Part shown: positions 8,517 through 16,606 of the stretch, piece after piece
How the letters are laid out: every line of letters begins with the position of its first letter
Position numbering within the stretch: the first letter of the stretch is position 1
Source: Streptomyces sp. man185
GTDB taxonomy: Bacteria > Actinomycetota > Actinomycetes > Streptomycetales > Streptomycetaceae
Assembly (NCBI GenBank): GCA_002551355.1
Contig: NTHE01000002.1
Span: 124,001 to 188,000, forward strand
Length of the DNA: 64,000 nt
Reading direction: 5' to 3'
Notes under the pieces: generated by a model
Told to the model about the DNA's origin: nothing
Database searches by the model: none
The model's input: only the letters and a program-made list of their open reading frames with translations
Made by a program: the position numbers and the translations under genes

Positions 8517-10808
8517 GTGGCGCGCGGCACCGCCCCCGTACGGCGCATCGCGGTCATCGGCGGCGGCCCCGGCGGGCTCTACGCCGCGGCGCTCCTCAAG
8601 CGCCTCGACCCGGACCGCGAGGTCACCGTCTTCGAGCGCAACGCCCCCGACGACACCTTCGGCTTCGGCGTCGTCCTCTCCGACGAGACCCTCGGCGGCA
8701 TCGAACACGCCGACCCCGAGGTGTACCGCGCGCTGAGAGCCGAGTTCGTCCGCTGGGACACCATCGACATCGCCCACCGCGGCCGCACCCACACCTCCGG
8801 CGGACACGGCTTCGCCGCCCTCGGCCGCCGCCGGCTCCTGGAGATCCTGCACGAGCGCTGCGCCGGCCTCGGCGTCGACCTCCGCTTCCGCGCCCCGGCC
8901 CCGCCCGCCGCCGAGCTGGCCGCCCAGCACGATCTGGTCATCGCCGCCGACGGGGTGCACAGCGCCACCCGCGCCGCGCACGCCGACGCCTTCGGCCCGA
9001 GCGTCACCGAACACCGCAACCGCTACATCTGGCTCGCCGCCGACTTCGCGCTCGACGCCTTCCGTTTCGATATCGCCGAAACCCCCTACGGCGTCATGCA
9101 GTTGCACGGCTATCCCTACGCGGCGGACGTCTCCACCGTCATCGTCGAGATGCGCGAGGAGGTGTGGCGCGCCGCCGGGCTCGACACCTGTGACGCGGCC
9201 GAATCCACCACCCGCTGCGCCAAGTTCTTCACCGAGGCCCTGGACGGCCGACCCCTGCACGGCAACCGGTCCTCCTGGCTCGCCTTCCGCACCGTCACCA
9301 ACTCCCTCTGGTCGCACGGCAACACCGTGCTCATCGGCGACGCCGCCCACACCGCCCACTTCTCCATCGGCTCCGGCACCAAGCTCGCCGTCGAGGACGC
9401 CCTGGCGCTGGCCGCCTGTATCGAGGAGCAGCCCGACCTGCCGACGGCGCTGGCCGCGTACGAGGCCGAGCGCCGCCCGGTCGTCGCCTCCACCCAGCGC
9501 GCCGCGGCGGCCAGCCTCCGCTGGTTCGAGGAACTGGCCACCTACGTCGACCAGCCGCCACGCCGCTTCGCGTTCAACCTGCTCACCCGCAGCCGCCGGG
9601 TCACCCACGACAACCTCCGGCTGCGCGACGCCTCGTTCACCGCCGCCGTCGAGGAGGAGTTCGGCTGCCCGCCCGGCACCCCGCCGATGTTCACCCCGCT
9701 GCGCCTGCGCGGCCTCGAACTGCGCAACCGCGTCGTCGTCTCACCCATGGACATGTACTCCGCCACCGACGGGCTCCCCGGCGACTTCCATCTCGTCCAC
9801 CTCGGGGCCCGCGCGCTCGGCGGCGCCGGACTCACCATGACCGAGATGGTCTGCGTCAGCCCCGAAGGCCGTATCACCCCCGGCTGCACGGGCCTGTGGA
9901 ACGACGAACAGGCCACCGCCTGGCGGAGGATCACCGACTTCGTCCACACCTCCGCCCCCGGCGCGGCCATCGGGGTGCAACTCGGCCACTCCGGCCGCAA
10001 GGGCTCCACGAAACTGATGTGGGAGGGCATCGACCAGCCCCTGGACAGCGGCAACTGGCCGCTGACAGCCGCCTCCCCGCTCCCGTACGAGCCCGGCGTC
10101 AGCCAGGTCCCCGCCGAGCTGGACCGGGCCGGACTGGACGCCGTACGCGAGCAGTTCGTGGAGGCCGCCCGGCGCGCCGCGCACAGCGGCTTCGACCTCC
10201 TCGAACTGCACTGCGCCCATGGCTATTTGCTCTCCGGCTTCCTCTCCCCGCTCACCAACCGCCGCACCGACGCCTACGGCGGATCACTGGCCGGGCGGCT
10301 CCGCTTCCCCCTGGAAGTCTTCGACGCCGTACGCGAAGTGTGGCCGGAGGAACGGCCGATGACCGTGCGGATCTCCGCCACCGACTGGGCCGAGGGCGGC
10401 ACCGACGCCGAGGACGCCGTCACGATCGCCCGCGCCTTCGCCGAGCACGGGGCGGATGCCATCGACGTCTCCACCGGCCAGGTCGTCCCCGAGGAGCGCC
10501 CCGAGTTCGGCCGCTCCTACCAGACCCCGTACGCCGACCGGATCCGCAACACCGTGGACGTCCCCGTCATCGCGGTCGGCGCGATCTCCTCCTGGGACGA
10601 CGTCAACTCCCTGCTCCTGGCGGGCCGCGCCGACCTCTGCGCCCTGGCCCGCCCCCACCTGCACGACCCGCACTGGACCCTCCACGCGGCGGCCGAACAG
10701 GGCTACACCGGACCCGGCGCGCCCTGGCCCCTCCCGTACGGCGCGGGCAGCCGCACCCCGCCCACCGGCCGCACGGACGCCCCGAAACCCCGGCTCACGC
10801 TTGGCTGA
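8517..10808 (+). CDS. Two-domain flavin monooxygenase/old-yellow-enzyme fusion (aryl-CoA hydroxylase-reductase)
   Basis: 763 aa. Residues 1 to about 385 are a PHBH-type FAD monooxygenase with IGGGPGG (14-20) and a GDAAHTAHFSIGSG motif near 275. Residues from about 390 are an FMN-dependent old-yellow-enzyme domain opening with FTPLRLRGLELRNRVVVSPM. This fusion is annotated either as salicylyl-CoA 5-hydroxylase/oxidoreductase or as 2-aminobenzoyl-CoA monooxygenase/reductase; the latter hydroxylates and then reduces the ring of 2-aminobenzoyl-CoA in Azoarcus. GTG 8517 is the only start that fits the N-terminus. The 3' end overlaps the convergent 146-aa gene by 14 nt. The neighbouring RidA protein favours an amino-substituted substrate. 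Confidence 0.88.
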   Translation: MARGTAPVRRIAVIGGGPGGLYAAALLKRLDPDREVTVFERNAPDDTFGFGVVLSDETLGGIEHADPEVYRALRAEFVRWDTIDIAHRGRTHTSGGHGFAALGRRRLLEILHERCAGLGVDLRFRAPAPPAAELAAQHDLVIAADGVHSATRAAHADAFGPSVTEHRNRYIWLAADFALDAFRFDIAETPYGVMQLHGYPYAADVSTVIVEMREEVWRAAGLDTCDAAESTTRCAKFFTEALDGRPLHGNRSSWLAFRTVTNSLWSHGNTVLIGDAAHTAHFSIGSGTKLAVEDALALAACIEEQPDLPTALAAYEAERRPVVASTQRAAAASLRWFEELATYVDQPPRRFAFNLLTRSRRVTHDNLRLRDASFTAAVEEEFGCPPGTPPMFTPLRLRGLELRNRVVVSPMDMYSATDGLPGDFHLVHLGARALGGAGLTMTEMVCVSPEGRITPGCTGLWNDEQATAWRRITDFVHTSAPGAAIGVQLGHSGRKGSTKLMWEGIDQPLDSGNWPLTAASPLPYEPGVSQVPAELDRAGLDAVREQFVEAARRAAHSGFDLLELHCAHGYLLSGFLSPLTNRRTDAYGGSLAGRLRFPLEVFDAVREVWPEERPMTVRISATDWAEGGTDAEDAVTIARAFAEHGADAIDVSTGQVVPEERPEFGRSYQTPYADRIRNTVDVPVIAVGAISSWDDVNSLLLAGRADLCALARPHLHDPHWTLHAAAEQGYTGPGAPWPLPYGAGSRTPPTGRTDAPKPRLTLG

Positions 10809-11235
10809 CCAGGCACGTATGGCAGAGGCACGGCGTTGGGTGCGGCGCGCCGTGGTGGGTCTCGCGGTACCGGGCGGCGAGCCGCTCCAGCAGGCCGGCC
10901 AGCTCCTCGGCCTCCCCCGGGGACTGTGGACGCACCGCGATCGCTTCGGCCCGCCGCAGCACGGCCGGTGCGTGCACCTGCTTGGCCCGGAAGGTGTGCA
11001 GATGGCGCGAGCCCGTGTCGACGTTGATCCAGCGGCCGGTGCGGGCCCGCCCGATGGTGGTCACCTGCTCGTGCCCCATGCCCGGGTAGGTGTCGACGAC
11101 GTACACCTTCGCCCCGCCCCGGTACGCCTTGGTCCCCGGTCGCAGCTCCTGCCCGCCGTCCCCGTACCGCCGCCACCGCACGACGTTCGCGACGACCAGC
11201 CACAGCGGCTCGGGCGTCCCGGGCTGCGCCGTCAC
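10795..11235 (-). CDS. Conserved hypothetical protein with C-terminal CxCxxC
   Basis: 146 aa, family not recognised. The N-terminal half is basic and aromatic (WLVVANVVRWRRYGDGGQE), followed by GGAKVYVVDTYPGMG and GRWINVDTGSRHLHTF, which suggests a small beta-rich domain. The C-terminus carries PCLCHTCL, a possible metal or disulfide site. GTG 11235 is in a GTGA overlap with the GNAT gene stop, so it is translationally coupled to it. It is the last gene of the minus-strand run from the ligase and overlaps the end of the monooxygenase gene by 14 nt. No role can be assigned. Confidence 0.7.
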   Translation of the reverse strand: MTAQPGTPEPLWLVVANVVRWRRYGDGGQELRPGTKAYRGGAKVYVVDTYPGMGHEQVTTIGRARTGRWINVDTGSRHLHTFRAKQVHAPAVLRRAEAIAVRPQSPGEAEELAGLLERLAARYRETHHGAPHPTPCLCHTCLVSQA

Positions 11236-12062
11236 GCGACCTTCCCCATCTGTACCCGGTCCGCCACCGGCTCGTAACCGATGCGCAGATAGACGCCGTT
11301 GCTCGTCGGGTTGGCGAGGTCCGTGAAGAGCAGTACCTCCGCCGCGCCCGCCTCCAAGGCCGCCCGGGAGGCCTCGGCCGTCGCGGCGGCCGCGTACCCC
11401 CGGCCGCGAAACTCCGGCGGGGTGTAGACCAACGTGATCCGCACCGTGCCGGCCAGCATCCGGGTGCGCCCCGCCAGGGACACCGGGACCCCGCCGCTCT
11501 CCCAAAGGGTGAGCGCCCCGCGTTCCGTGCCCTCGTCCACCAGCCACGCGGCCGAGGACTTGGACTGCCCGGTCGCGTCCGCGAGTCCGTTGACCCATGC
11601 CACCAGCAGCGACCGGTCCGCCCGCGTCGCCGCCCTGGCTCGGCCGTCCGGCGCGGGGGAGGGCGGCCGCAGCGATCCCAGCCGGTACAGCCGCTGCTCC
11701 TGCACGGTCCGGTAACCCGGCAGCCCGGCGGCCAGCAGCGCCGCGGTGTCCCGGTCCGCGTTGACGCCGTCGAGGTCCGGCCCCGCCCGCAGGGCCGCCA
11801 CCAGCGGCCCCACCGCCTCCGCGGGCACGGCCGTCAGCAGCGCCACATGGGGCGGAGCGCGCACCAGGGTCCCCGCCACCGTTCCGCCCGCCCCGCGCCA
11901 CCAGCCGAGCACCGGATCGCCCGCACCGTAGTGATGCGCGCCGGAACGCCTCAGCCGCTCGGTGACCGTCAGCGCAACCGTGTGCTCGACCGGCCGCGCG
12001 GCGAGCGACGGGCCGGCCGCTGCGAGGAACACGTCGACGTCGTCGGTGAAGGTCCAGGTCAT
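11232..12062 (-). CDS. GNAT family N-acetyltransferase
   Basis: 276 aa. The C-terminal half holds a GNAT fold: LVYTPPEFRGRGYAAAATAEASR contains the acetyl-CoA-binding motif A (RGRGYA), followed by LFTDLANPTSNGVYLRIGYEPV, typical of motif B. The N-terminal half is a less conserved region, as in two-part GNATs of actinomycetes. The acceptor is unknown. It follows paaX with a 58-nt gap and is coupled to the downstream 146-aa gene, so it may merely be read through from the aryl-CoA ligase operon or have its own promoter. Confidence 0.82.
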   Translation of the reverse strand: MTWTFTDDVDVFLAAAGPSLAARPVEHTVALTVTERLRRSGAHHYGAGDPVLGWWRGAGGTVAGTLVRAPPHVALLTAVPAEAVGPLVAALRAGPDLDGVNADRDTAALLAAGLPGYRTVQEQRLYRLGSLRPPSPAPDGRARAATRADRSLLVAWVNGLADATGQSKSSAAWLVDEGTERGALTLWESGGVPVSLAGRTRMLAGTVRITLVYTPPEFRGRGYAAAATAEASRAALEAGAAEVLLFTDLANPTSNGVYLRIGYEPVADRVQMGKVA

Positions 12063-12120
12063 GCCTCATCCTGCCCGTGGCCCGGGCCACGGGGCACCCG
12101 ATTTCCCCGTCGTACGGGCA

Positions 12121-12942
12121 TCACCCCCGCACGAACCGCTCCCCGGCGTCCCGCAGCCGCTCGTGCAGCCGGCCGAACACCTCCGCCGACCGGCCGCCCG
12201 GCCAGTCCCCGGGCAGCAGCTCCGGCGGGAGACCCGGGTCCGCGTAAGGGAGTTGCCGCCACGAGTCCAGCGCCAGCAGATAGTCCCGGTAGGCGGTCTG
12301 CGGGCGGGGTCCTTCGCCGGTGTCCCCGGAAGACTCCCAGTCGCGCAGCACCGGCTCGTGCAGCTCCAGGAAGTCGTGGTGCAGGCGCGCCACCGTGTCC
12401 AGGTCCCACCAGCGGGCCACCGCCTCGCGGGTGGCGGCGAAGCCGAGGTGTTCGCCGCGGAACAGGTCGACGTACGGGGCGAGTTCGAGCCGTTCCAGGG
12501 TGTGCCGGGTCTCCTCGTACAGCCCGGCCGGCGCGATCCACACCCCGGGCGCGGCTGTGCCGAAGCCGAGGCGGGCCAGCCGGGAGCGCAGCAGATGGCG
12601 CTTGCTGCGCTCCGCCTCGGGCACGGTGAACACCGCGAGGACCCAGCCGTCGGCGAGCCGCGGGCCGGCCCGCCGGTAGATCCGCCGGTCCCCGTCGTCC
12701 AGCAGTTGCCGGGCGTCCGGCGACAGCGCGTACCCCGCCGAGCCGTCCCCGGCCCGGGCGGCCACCAGCAGCCCGCGCCGCTTGAGCCGTGAGACGCAGG
12801 AGCGTACGGAGGGGGCGTCGACTCCCACGGCGTGCAGCAGGCGGATCAGCTCCGACACCGCGAACGGCGCGCCGTCCGCCGGACGGCCGTACGCGCCGTA
12901 GAGCGTGATGATCAGGGAGCGGGGGGTGCGCAACTCGGCCAC
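12121..12942 (-). CDS. PaaX family transcriptional repressor
   Basis: 273 aa. An N-terminal winged-helix region (TPRSLIITLYGAYGR, then VSELIRLLHAVGVDAPSVRSCVSRLKRRGLL) is followed by the long PaaX-type effector domain with DLFRGEHLGF and LLALDSWRQLPYADPGLPPELLPGDWPG. PaaX-family repressors sense aryl-CoA thioesters such as phenylacetyl-CoA and control ring-degradation operons. The gene begins 9 nt after the aryl-CoA ligase stop, so it is probably in the ligase transcript and auto-regulated. Its likely targets are the two TGAC-N4-GTCA dyads at 7594 and 14682; that pairing is inferred. Confidence 0.92.
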   Translation of the reverse strand: MAELRTPRSLIITLYGAYGRPADGAPFAVSELIRLLHAVGVDAPSVRSCVSRLKRRGLLVAARAGDGSAGYALSPDARQLLDDGDRRIYRRAGPRLADGWVLAVFTVPEAERSKRHLLRSRLARLGFGTAAPGVWIAPAGLYEETRHTLERLELAPYVDLFRGEHLGFAATREAVARWWDLDTVARLHHDFLELHEPVLRDWESSGDTGEGPRPQTAYRDYLLALDSWRQLPYADPGLPPELLPGDWPGGRSAEVFGRLHERLRDAGERFVRG

Positions 12943-12951
12943 GTGATCACT

Positions 12952-14640
12952 CTAGGGGGTGTCTTCCCGGAGCAGGAACCGCTGGAGTTTGCCGGTCGCG
13001 GTGCGGGGGAGCGAGGCGTGGAAGACGAAGACGCGCGGGCACTTGTGCGGGGCCAGGCTCGCCTTCATGTGGGCGCGCAGCGAGTCCGCCGTCTGCTCCG
13101 AGCCCTCGCGCAGCACCACGTGCGCCACCACGACCTCGCCGCGAAGCTCGTCCGCCCGGCCCACCACGGCCGCCTCCGCGACCTCCGGGTGGTGCAGCAG
13201 GGCGTCCTCCACCTCGGGGCCCGCGATGTTGTACCCGGAGGAGATGATCATGTCGTCGGCGCGGGCCACGTAACGGAAGTAGCCGTCCGGCTCGCGGACG
13301 AAGGTGTCGCCGGTGATGTTCCAGCCGTGCCGGACGTACTCCGTCTGCCGGGGGTCGGCGAGATAGCGGCAGCCGACCGGGCCGCGCACGGCGAGCAGGC
13401 CCGCCTCGCCGTCGGGCAGCTCGTGCCCGTGCTCGTCCACCACCCGGGCCTGCCACCCCGGCACGGGCACTCCGGTCAGGCCCGGCCGGATCGCGTCGTC
13501 GGCCGCGGAGATGAAGATGTGCAGCAGTTCGGTGGCCCCGATGCCGTTGATGATGCGCAGCCCCGTCGCCTCGTACCAGGCCTGCCAGGTCGCCTCGGGG
13601 AGGTTCTCCCCGGCCGACACACAGCGCCGCAGCGCCGACAGGTCGTGGCCGTCCAGCTGCCCGAGCATCGTGCGATAGGCCGTCGGCGCGGTGAACAGGA
13701 CCGAGACCCGGTGCCGGACCAGGGCGGGCAGCAGGTGCTGGGGGCCCGCCTGCTCCAGCAGCAGCGTCGAGGCCCCGGCCCGCAGCGGGAAGACCAGCAG
13801 CCCGCCCAGGCCGAACGTGAAGCCCAGCGGCGGGCTGCCCGCGAACACGTCGTCGGCCGAGGGGCGCAGTACGTGCCGGGAGAAGGTGTCGGCGATGGCC
13901 AGGAGGTCCCGGTGGAGGTGCATACAGCCCTTGGGGCGACCCGTGGTCCCCGAGGTGAACGCGATGAGTGCGACCTCGTCGGCGGCCGTGTCCACCGCCC
14001 GGTACGGACCGGCCGGGCGCTCGGCCAGCCGGGTGAGGTCGCCCGGCCCGTCCCCGCCGAACAGGGTGATCCGCAGCCCGGCCACGTCCGCCTTCGCCAG
14101 GTCCCCCGCGGACCGGGCGTCGCACAGGGCGTGGCGGATCCGCGCCAGCGAGCAGATGGTGGCCAGCTCCGTCGCGCGCGCCTGCGCCAGTACGGTGACG
14201 GCGACCGCGCCCGCCTTCATGACGGCGAGCCAGCAGGCGGCCAGCCAGGGCGTGGTCGGCCCGCGCAGCAGCACCCGGTTGCCCGGAACGACGCCCAGAT
14301 CCTGGGTCAGCACGTGGGCGATGCGGTCGACGGTCTCCCGCAGCTCGCCGTAGCTCCAGACGCCGCCATCGCCGGAGCGCAGCGCGGGGCGGTCGGCGCC
14401 CCGCTCCTCGACCGTGCGGTCCAGCAGTTCGTGTCCGCAGTTCAGTCGGTCGGGGTAGTGCGGCGCCGGGGCGTCCATGAGGAGTTCCGGCCGCTGCTCG
14501 GGTGGCGGGAGATGGTCGCGCGCGAAGGTGTCGGCGTGGGCGCCGGTGGCACGCCCGGACGGCTCGTGATGCGCGCCGCGGACGCGTACGGACGCGTCGG
14601 CGGCGGCTGCGGGCGTGTTCGGCGAGGAATTCGGCTCCAT
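12952..14640 (-). CDS. Aryl-CoA ligase (benzoate/2-aminobenzoate-CoA ligase family)
   Basis: 562 aa adenylate-forming enzyme. The P-loop-like FTSGTTGRPKGCMH, GATELLHIFISA (A5 region), DDMIISSGYNIAGPEVE (hinge) and the catalytic lysine in RTATGKLQRFLL near the C-terminus are all seen. It activates an aromatic acid as acyl-AMP and then the CoA thioester. The DRLNCGHELLD and GIGATELLHIF signatures are those of the benzoate-CoA ligase family. ATG 14640 is the start; an immediately preceding TTG is less likely. It is divergent from the acyl-CoA dehydrogenase gene, and the shared intergenic region holds a candidate operator. A 40-residue, poorly conserved N-terminal extension is present. Confidence 0.88.
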   Translation of the reverse strand: MEPNSSPNTPAAAADASVRVRGAHHEPSGRATGAHADTFARDHLPPPEQRPELLMDAPAPHYPDRLNCGHELLDRTVEERGADRPALRSGDGGVWSYGELRETVDRIAHVLTQDLGVVPGNRVLLRGPTTPWLAACWLAVMKAGAVAVTVLAQARATELATICSLARIRHALCDARSAGDLAKADVAGLRITLFGGDGPGDLTRLAERPAGPYRAVDTAADEVALIAFTSGTTGRPKGCMHLHRDLLAIADTFSRHVLRPSADDVFAGSPPLGFTFGLGGLLVFPLRAGASTLLLEQAGPQHLLPALVRHRVSVLFTAPTAYRTMLGQLDGHDLSALRRCVSAGENLPEATWQAWYEATGLRIINGIGATELLHIFISAADDAIRPGLTGVPVPGWQARVVDEHGHELPDGEAGLLAVRGPVGCRYLADPRQTEYVRHGWNITGDTFVREPDGYFRYVARADDMIISSGYNIAGPEVEDALLHHPEVAEAAVVGRADELRGEVVVAHVVLREGSEQTADSLRAHMKASLAPHKCPRVFVFHASLPRTATGKLQRFLLREDTP

Positions 14641-14681
14641 CAAGGATCGCCCCCTTGTCGCCTCTGGAGCGTATCGTTTGG

Positions 14682-14694
14682 GTGACGGTAGTCA
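14682..14694. promoter_or_regulatory. Second TGAC-N4-GTCA dyad (candidate PaaX operator)
   Basis: GTGACGGTAGTCA lies in the divergent ligase/acyl-CoA dehydrogenase region and shares GTGACGG-N2-GTCA with the dyad at 7594. It is flanked by a wider inverted pair, TATCG (14672-14676) and CGATA (14703-14707). A single operator here could control both divergent promoters. Confidence 0.45.
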
Positions 14695-14710
14695 ACGGTC
14701 CGCGATAAGA

Positions 14711-14800
14711 CAGTGACGCAGCAGGACCAGTGACGCGGTAAGAGCCAGTGGCGCGCCAAGACAGAGACGCGATACGGCAGAGACGCGACAAGAGAGGCGC
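14711..14800 (+). repeat. Degenerate 16-18 bp tandem repeat in the acyl-CoA dehydrogenase leader
   Basis: Five units start at 14711, 14728, 14746, 14762 and 14778, each opening CAG(T/A)G(A/G)CGC and mostly ending in an A-rich AAGA-like stretch; a sixth, GAGGCGCCG, is partial. The last two are nearly identical (CAGAGACGCGATACGG and CAGAGACGCGACAAGA). The array ends 5 nt before the ATG, and its final AGAGAGG doubles as the ribosome-binding site. It may be an array of protein-binding sites or a slippage-prone leader. Confidence 0.6.
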
Positions 14801-14804
14801 CGCC

Positions 14805-16022
14805 ATGACGGCATTCTCCCTCGAACCGGAACAAACCGCCTGGTGCGAGGAGCTGCGCACCCTCGCCGAACGGGAGCTGCGCCCGTTGGCGGAGAAGGGG
14901 GAGCCCGGGCGCGTCAACCGGCCTCTGCTGGCGGCCCTCGGCGAGCTGGGACTCCTCGCCCGGATGCTGGGCTCCGGGGCGCTGGACCTGTGCCTGCTGC
15001 GCGAGTCGCTGGCGCGGGGCTGTACGGAGGCCGAGACCGCACTCGCCCTCCAGGGCCTCGGCGCCACCCCCATCGTCCAGGCGGGCACCCCCGCCCACCG
15101 CGAACGCTGGCTCCCCGAGGTGCGGGCCGGGCGGGCCGTCGCCGCGTTCGCGCTGAGCGAGCCGGGGGCGGGCTCCGACGCGGCGGCCCTGAGCCTGGCC
15201 GCCGAGCACACCCGGGACGGCTGGGCGCTCACCGGCGAGAAGTGCTGGATCTCCAACGCCCCCGAGGCCGATTTCGCCGTCGTCTTCGCCCGGACTACCC
15301 CCGGTGCGGGATCCCGGGGCATCACCGCGTTCCTGGTCCCGTCCGACCGCGCCGGGCTCACCGGTTCCGCCCTCGACATGCTCTCCCCGCACCCCATCGG
15401 CACCCTGGAGTTCGACGGCGTACCGGTCACCGCCGACGACGTGCTCGGCGAGCCCGACCGGGGCTTCCGGGTCGCGATGAACACCCTCAACCTCTTCCGG
15501 CCCAGCGTCGGCGCCTTCGCCGTCGGGATGGCCCGCGCCGCCCTCGACGCGACGCTGGAGCACACCTCCCACCGCACCGCGTTCGGCGGCCCGCTGAGCG
15601 ACCTCCAGGCCGTCTCGCACCAGGTCGCCGAGATGGCCACCCGCACCGAGGCCGCCCGCCTGTTGGTGTACGCGGCGGCAGCGGCGTACGACGCGGGGGA
15701 GAGCGGGGTGCCGCGCCGCGCGGCGATGGCCAAGCTGTACGCCACCGAGACCGCGCAGTACGTCGTCGACGCCGCCGTCCAGTTGCACGGCGCCCGCGCC
15801 CTGCGCCGGGGGCATCTGCTCGAACACCTCTACCGGGAGGTCCGCGCGCCGCGGATCTACGAGGGCGCGAGCGAGGTGCAGCGCACGATCATCGCCAAGG
15901 AGCTGTACGCGAACGCCGCGCGGCGACCCGAGCCATTCGCCGAGCCTCCCGCCACCCAGGAGCCCGCGCATTCCGTGCAGTCCACGGAATCCGCGTCCCC
16001 GACCCAGGAGCCGCCCGCATGA
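14805..16022 (+). CDS. Acyl-CoA dehydrogenase (aryl-CoA locus)
   Basis: 405 aa FAD enzyme. FALSEPGAGSDAAAL and CWISNAPEADFAVVFA are the substrate and FAD segments, and YEGASEVQRTIIAKELY carries the region of the catalytic base. In the Azoarcus aminobenzoyl-CoA pathway a dehydrogenase of this class is part of the beta-oxidation-like arm. ATG 14805 has AGAGAGG eight nt upstream; an alternative GTG at 14748 falls inside the tandem repeat. The last 30 residues are a low-complexity Glu/Pro/Ser/Thr tail (residues from about 376) not needed for the fold. The stop overlaps the ridA start (ATGA). Confidence 0.9.
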   Translation: MTAFSLEPEQTAWCEELRTLAERELRPLAEKGEPGRVNRPLLAALGELGLLARMLGSGALDLCLLRESLARGCTEAETALALQGLGATPIVQAGTPAHRERWLPEVRAGRAVAAFALSEPGAGSDAAALSLAAEHTRDGWALTGEKCWISNAPEADFAVVFARTTPGAGSRGITAFLVPSDRAGLTGSALDMLSPHPIGTLEFDGVPVTADDVLGEPDRGFRVAMNTLNLFRPSVGAFAVGMARAALDATLEHTSHRTAFGGPLSDLQAVSHQVAEMATRTEAARLLVYAAAAAYDAGESGVPRRAAMAKLYATETAQYVVDAAVQLHGARALRRGHLLEHLYREVRAPRIYEGASEVQRTIIAKELYANAARRPEPFAEPPATQEPAHSVQSTESASPTQEPPA

Positions 16023-16420
16023 GTCCGTCCCACCGGATCAACCCGGCCGAACTCTCCCCGCCCACCGGCTTCAGCCACGCCGTCGTCGCCACCGGCGGGC
16101 ACCTGGTCTTCCTCGCCGGGCAGACCGCGCTCGACCCGGCGGGCAAGGTCGTCGGGGCCACCCTGCCCGAGCAGTTCGCCCTGGCGCTGGGCAATCTGCT
16201 CACCGCACTCCACGCGGCCGGCGGCGCCCCCGCCGACCTCGCCCGGGTCACCGTCTACGCCACCGACGTCGCCGACTACCGCTCCCACGCCCCCGAGCTG
16301 GGCCGGATCTGGCGCAGGCTCGCGGGGCGCGACTACCCGGCGATGGCCGTCATCGGGGTGGCCCGGCTCTGGGACGAGCAGGCGATGGTCGAGATCGACG
16401 GGGTCGCGGTCCTGCCGTGA
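16019..16420 (+). CDS. RidA family protein (enamine/imine deaminase)
   Basis: 133 aa, the usual size. GFSHAVVATGGHLVFLAGQTALDP opens the YjgF/RidA fold, and YPAMAVIGVARLWDEQAMVEIDGVAV ends it. The position where active RidA has the catalytic arginine (RxxV..) reads as GVARL, so Arg is present. RidA proteins hydrolyse reactive enamines and imines to ketones plus ammonia. A RidA-family gene also occurs in the Azoarcus 2-aminobenzoate cluster, where it fits removal of the amino group. It is coupled to the acyl-CoA dehydrogenase by a 4-nt overlap. Confidence 0.9.
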   Translation: MSPSHRINPAELSPPTGFSHAVVATGGHLVFLAGQTALDPAGKVVGATLPEQFALALGNLLTALHAAGGAPADLARVTVYATDVADYRSHAPELGRIWRRLAGRDYPAMAVIGVARLWDEQAMVEIDGVAVLP

Positions 16421-16450
16421 GGCGCAGTCGCGGTCCTGCCGCGAGACGCG
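16403..16450 (+). repeat. 24-bp tandem duplication across the ridA stop codon
   Basis: GTCGCGGTCCTGCCGTGAGG plus CGCA (16403-16426) is followed at once by a copy in which the TGA has become CGA and two other bases differ (16427-16450). The first copy supplies the last codons and stop of ridA. Confidence 0.6.
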
Positions 16451-16606
16451 GCTGCGGCCCGTGAACGGACGGGTTCCGGCCCGGGGGCGTGGACCGGTGC
16501 TCCCGGGGCATCCTCGCCTCCCGCCGCCCCGCCCGAGTAGCGGCGGGACGGAGCCGGGGCGAGCCTGAAGGGGTCCGGATGCCGAGCCGACCCGGGAGAT
16601 CCAGAG

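Noticed and set aside
12947..15745. 932-aa minus-strand frame across the ligase and dehydrogenase genes
   Set aside because: Shifted-frame translation; the real ligase (12952-14640) uses another frame with intact motifs.
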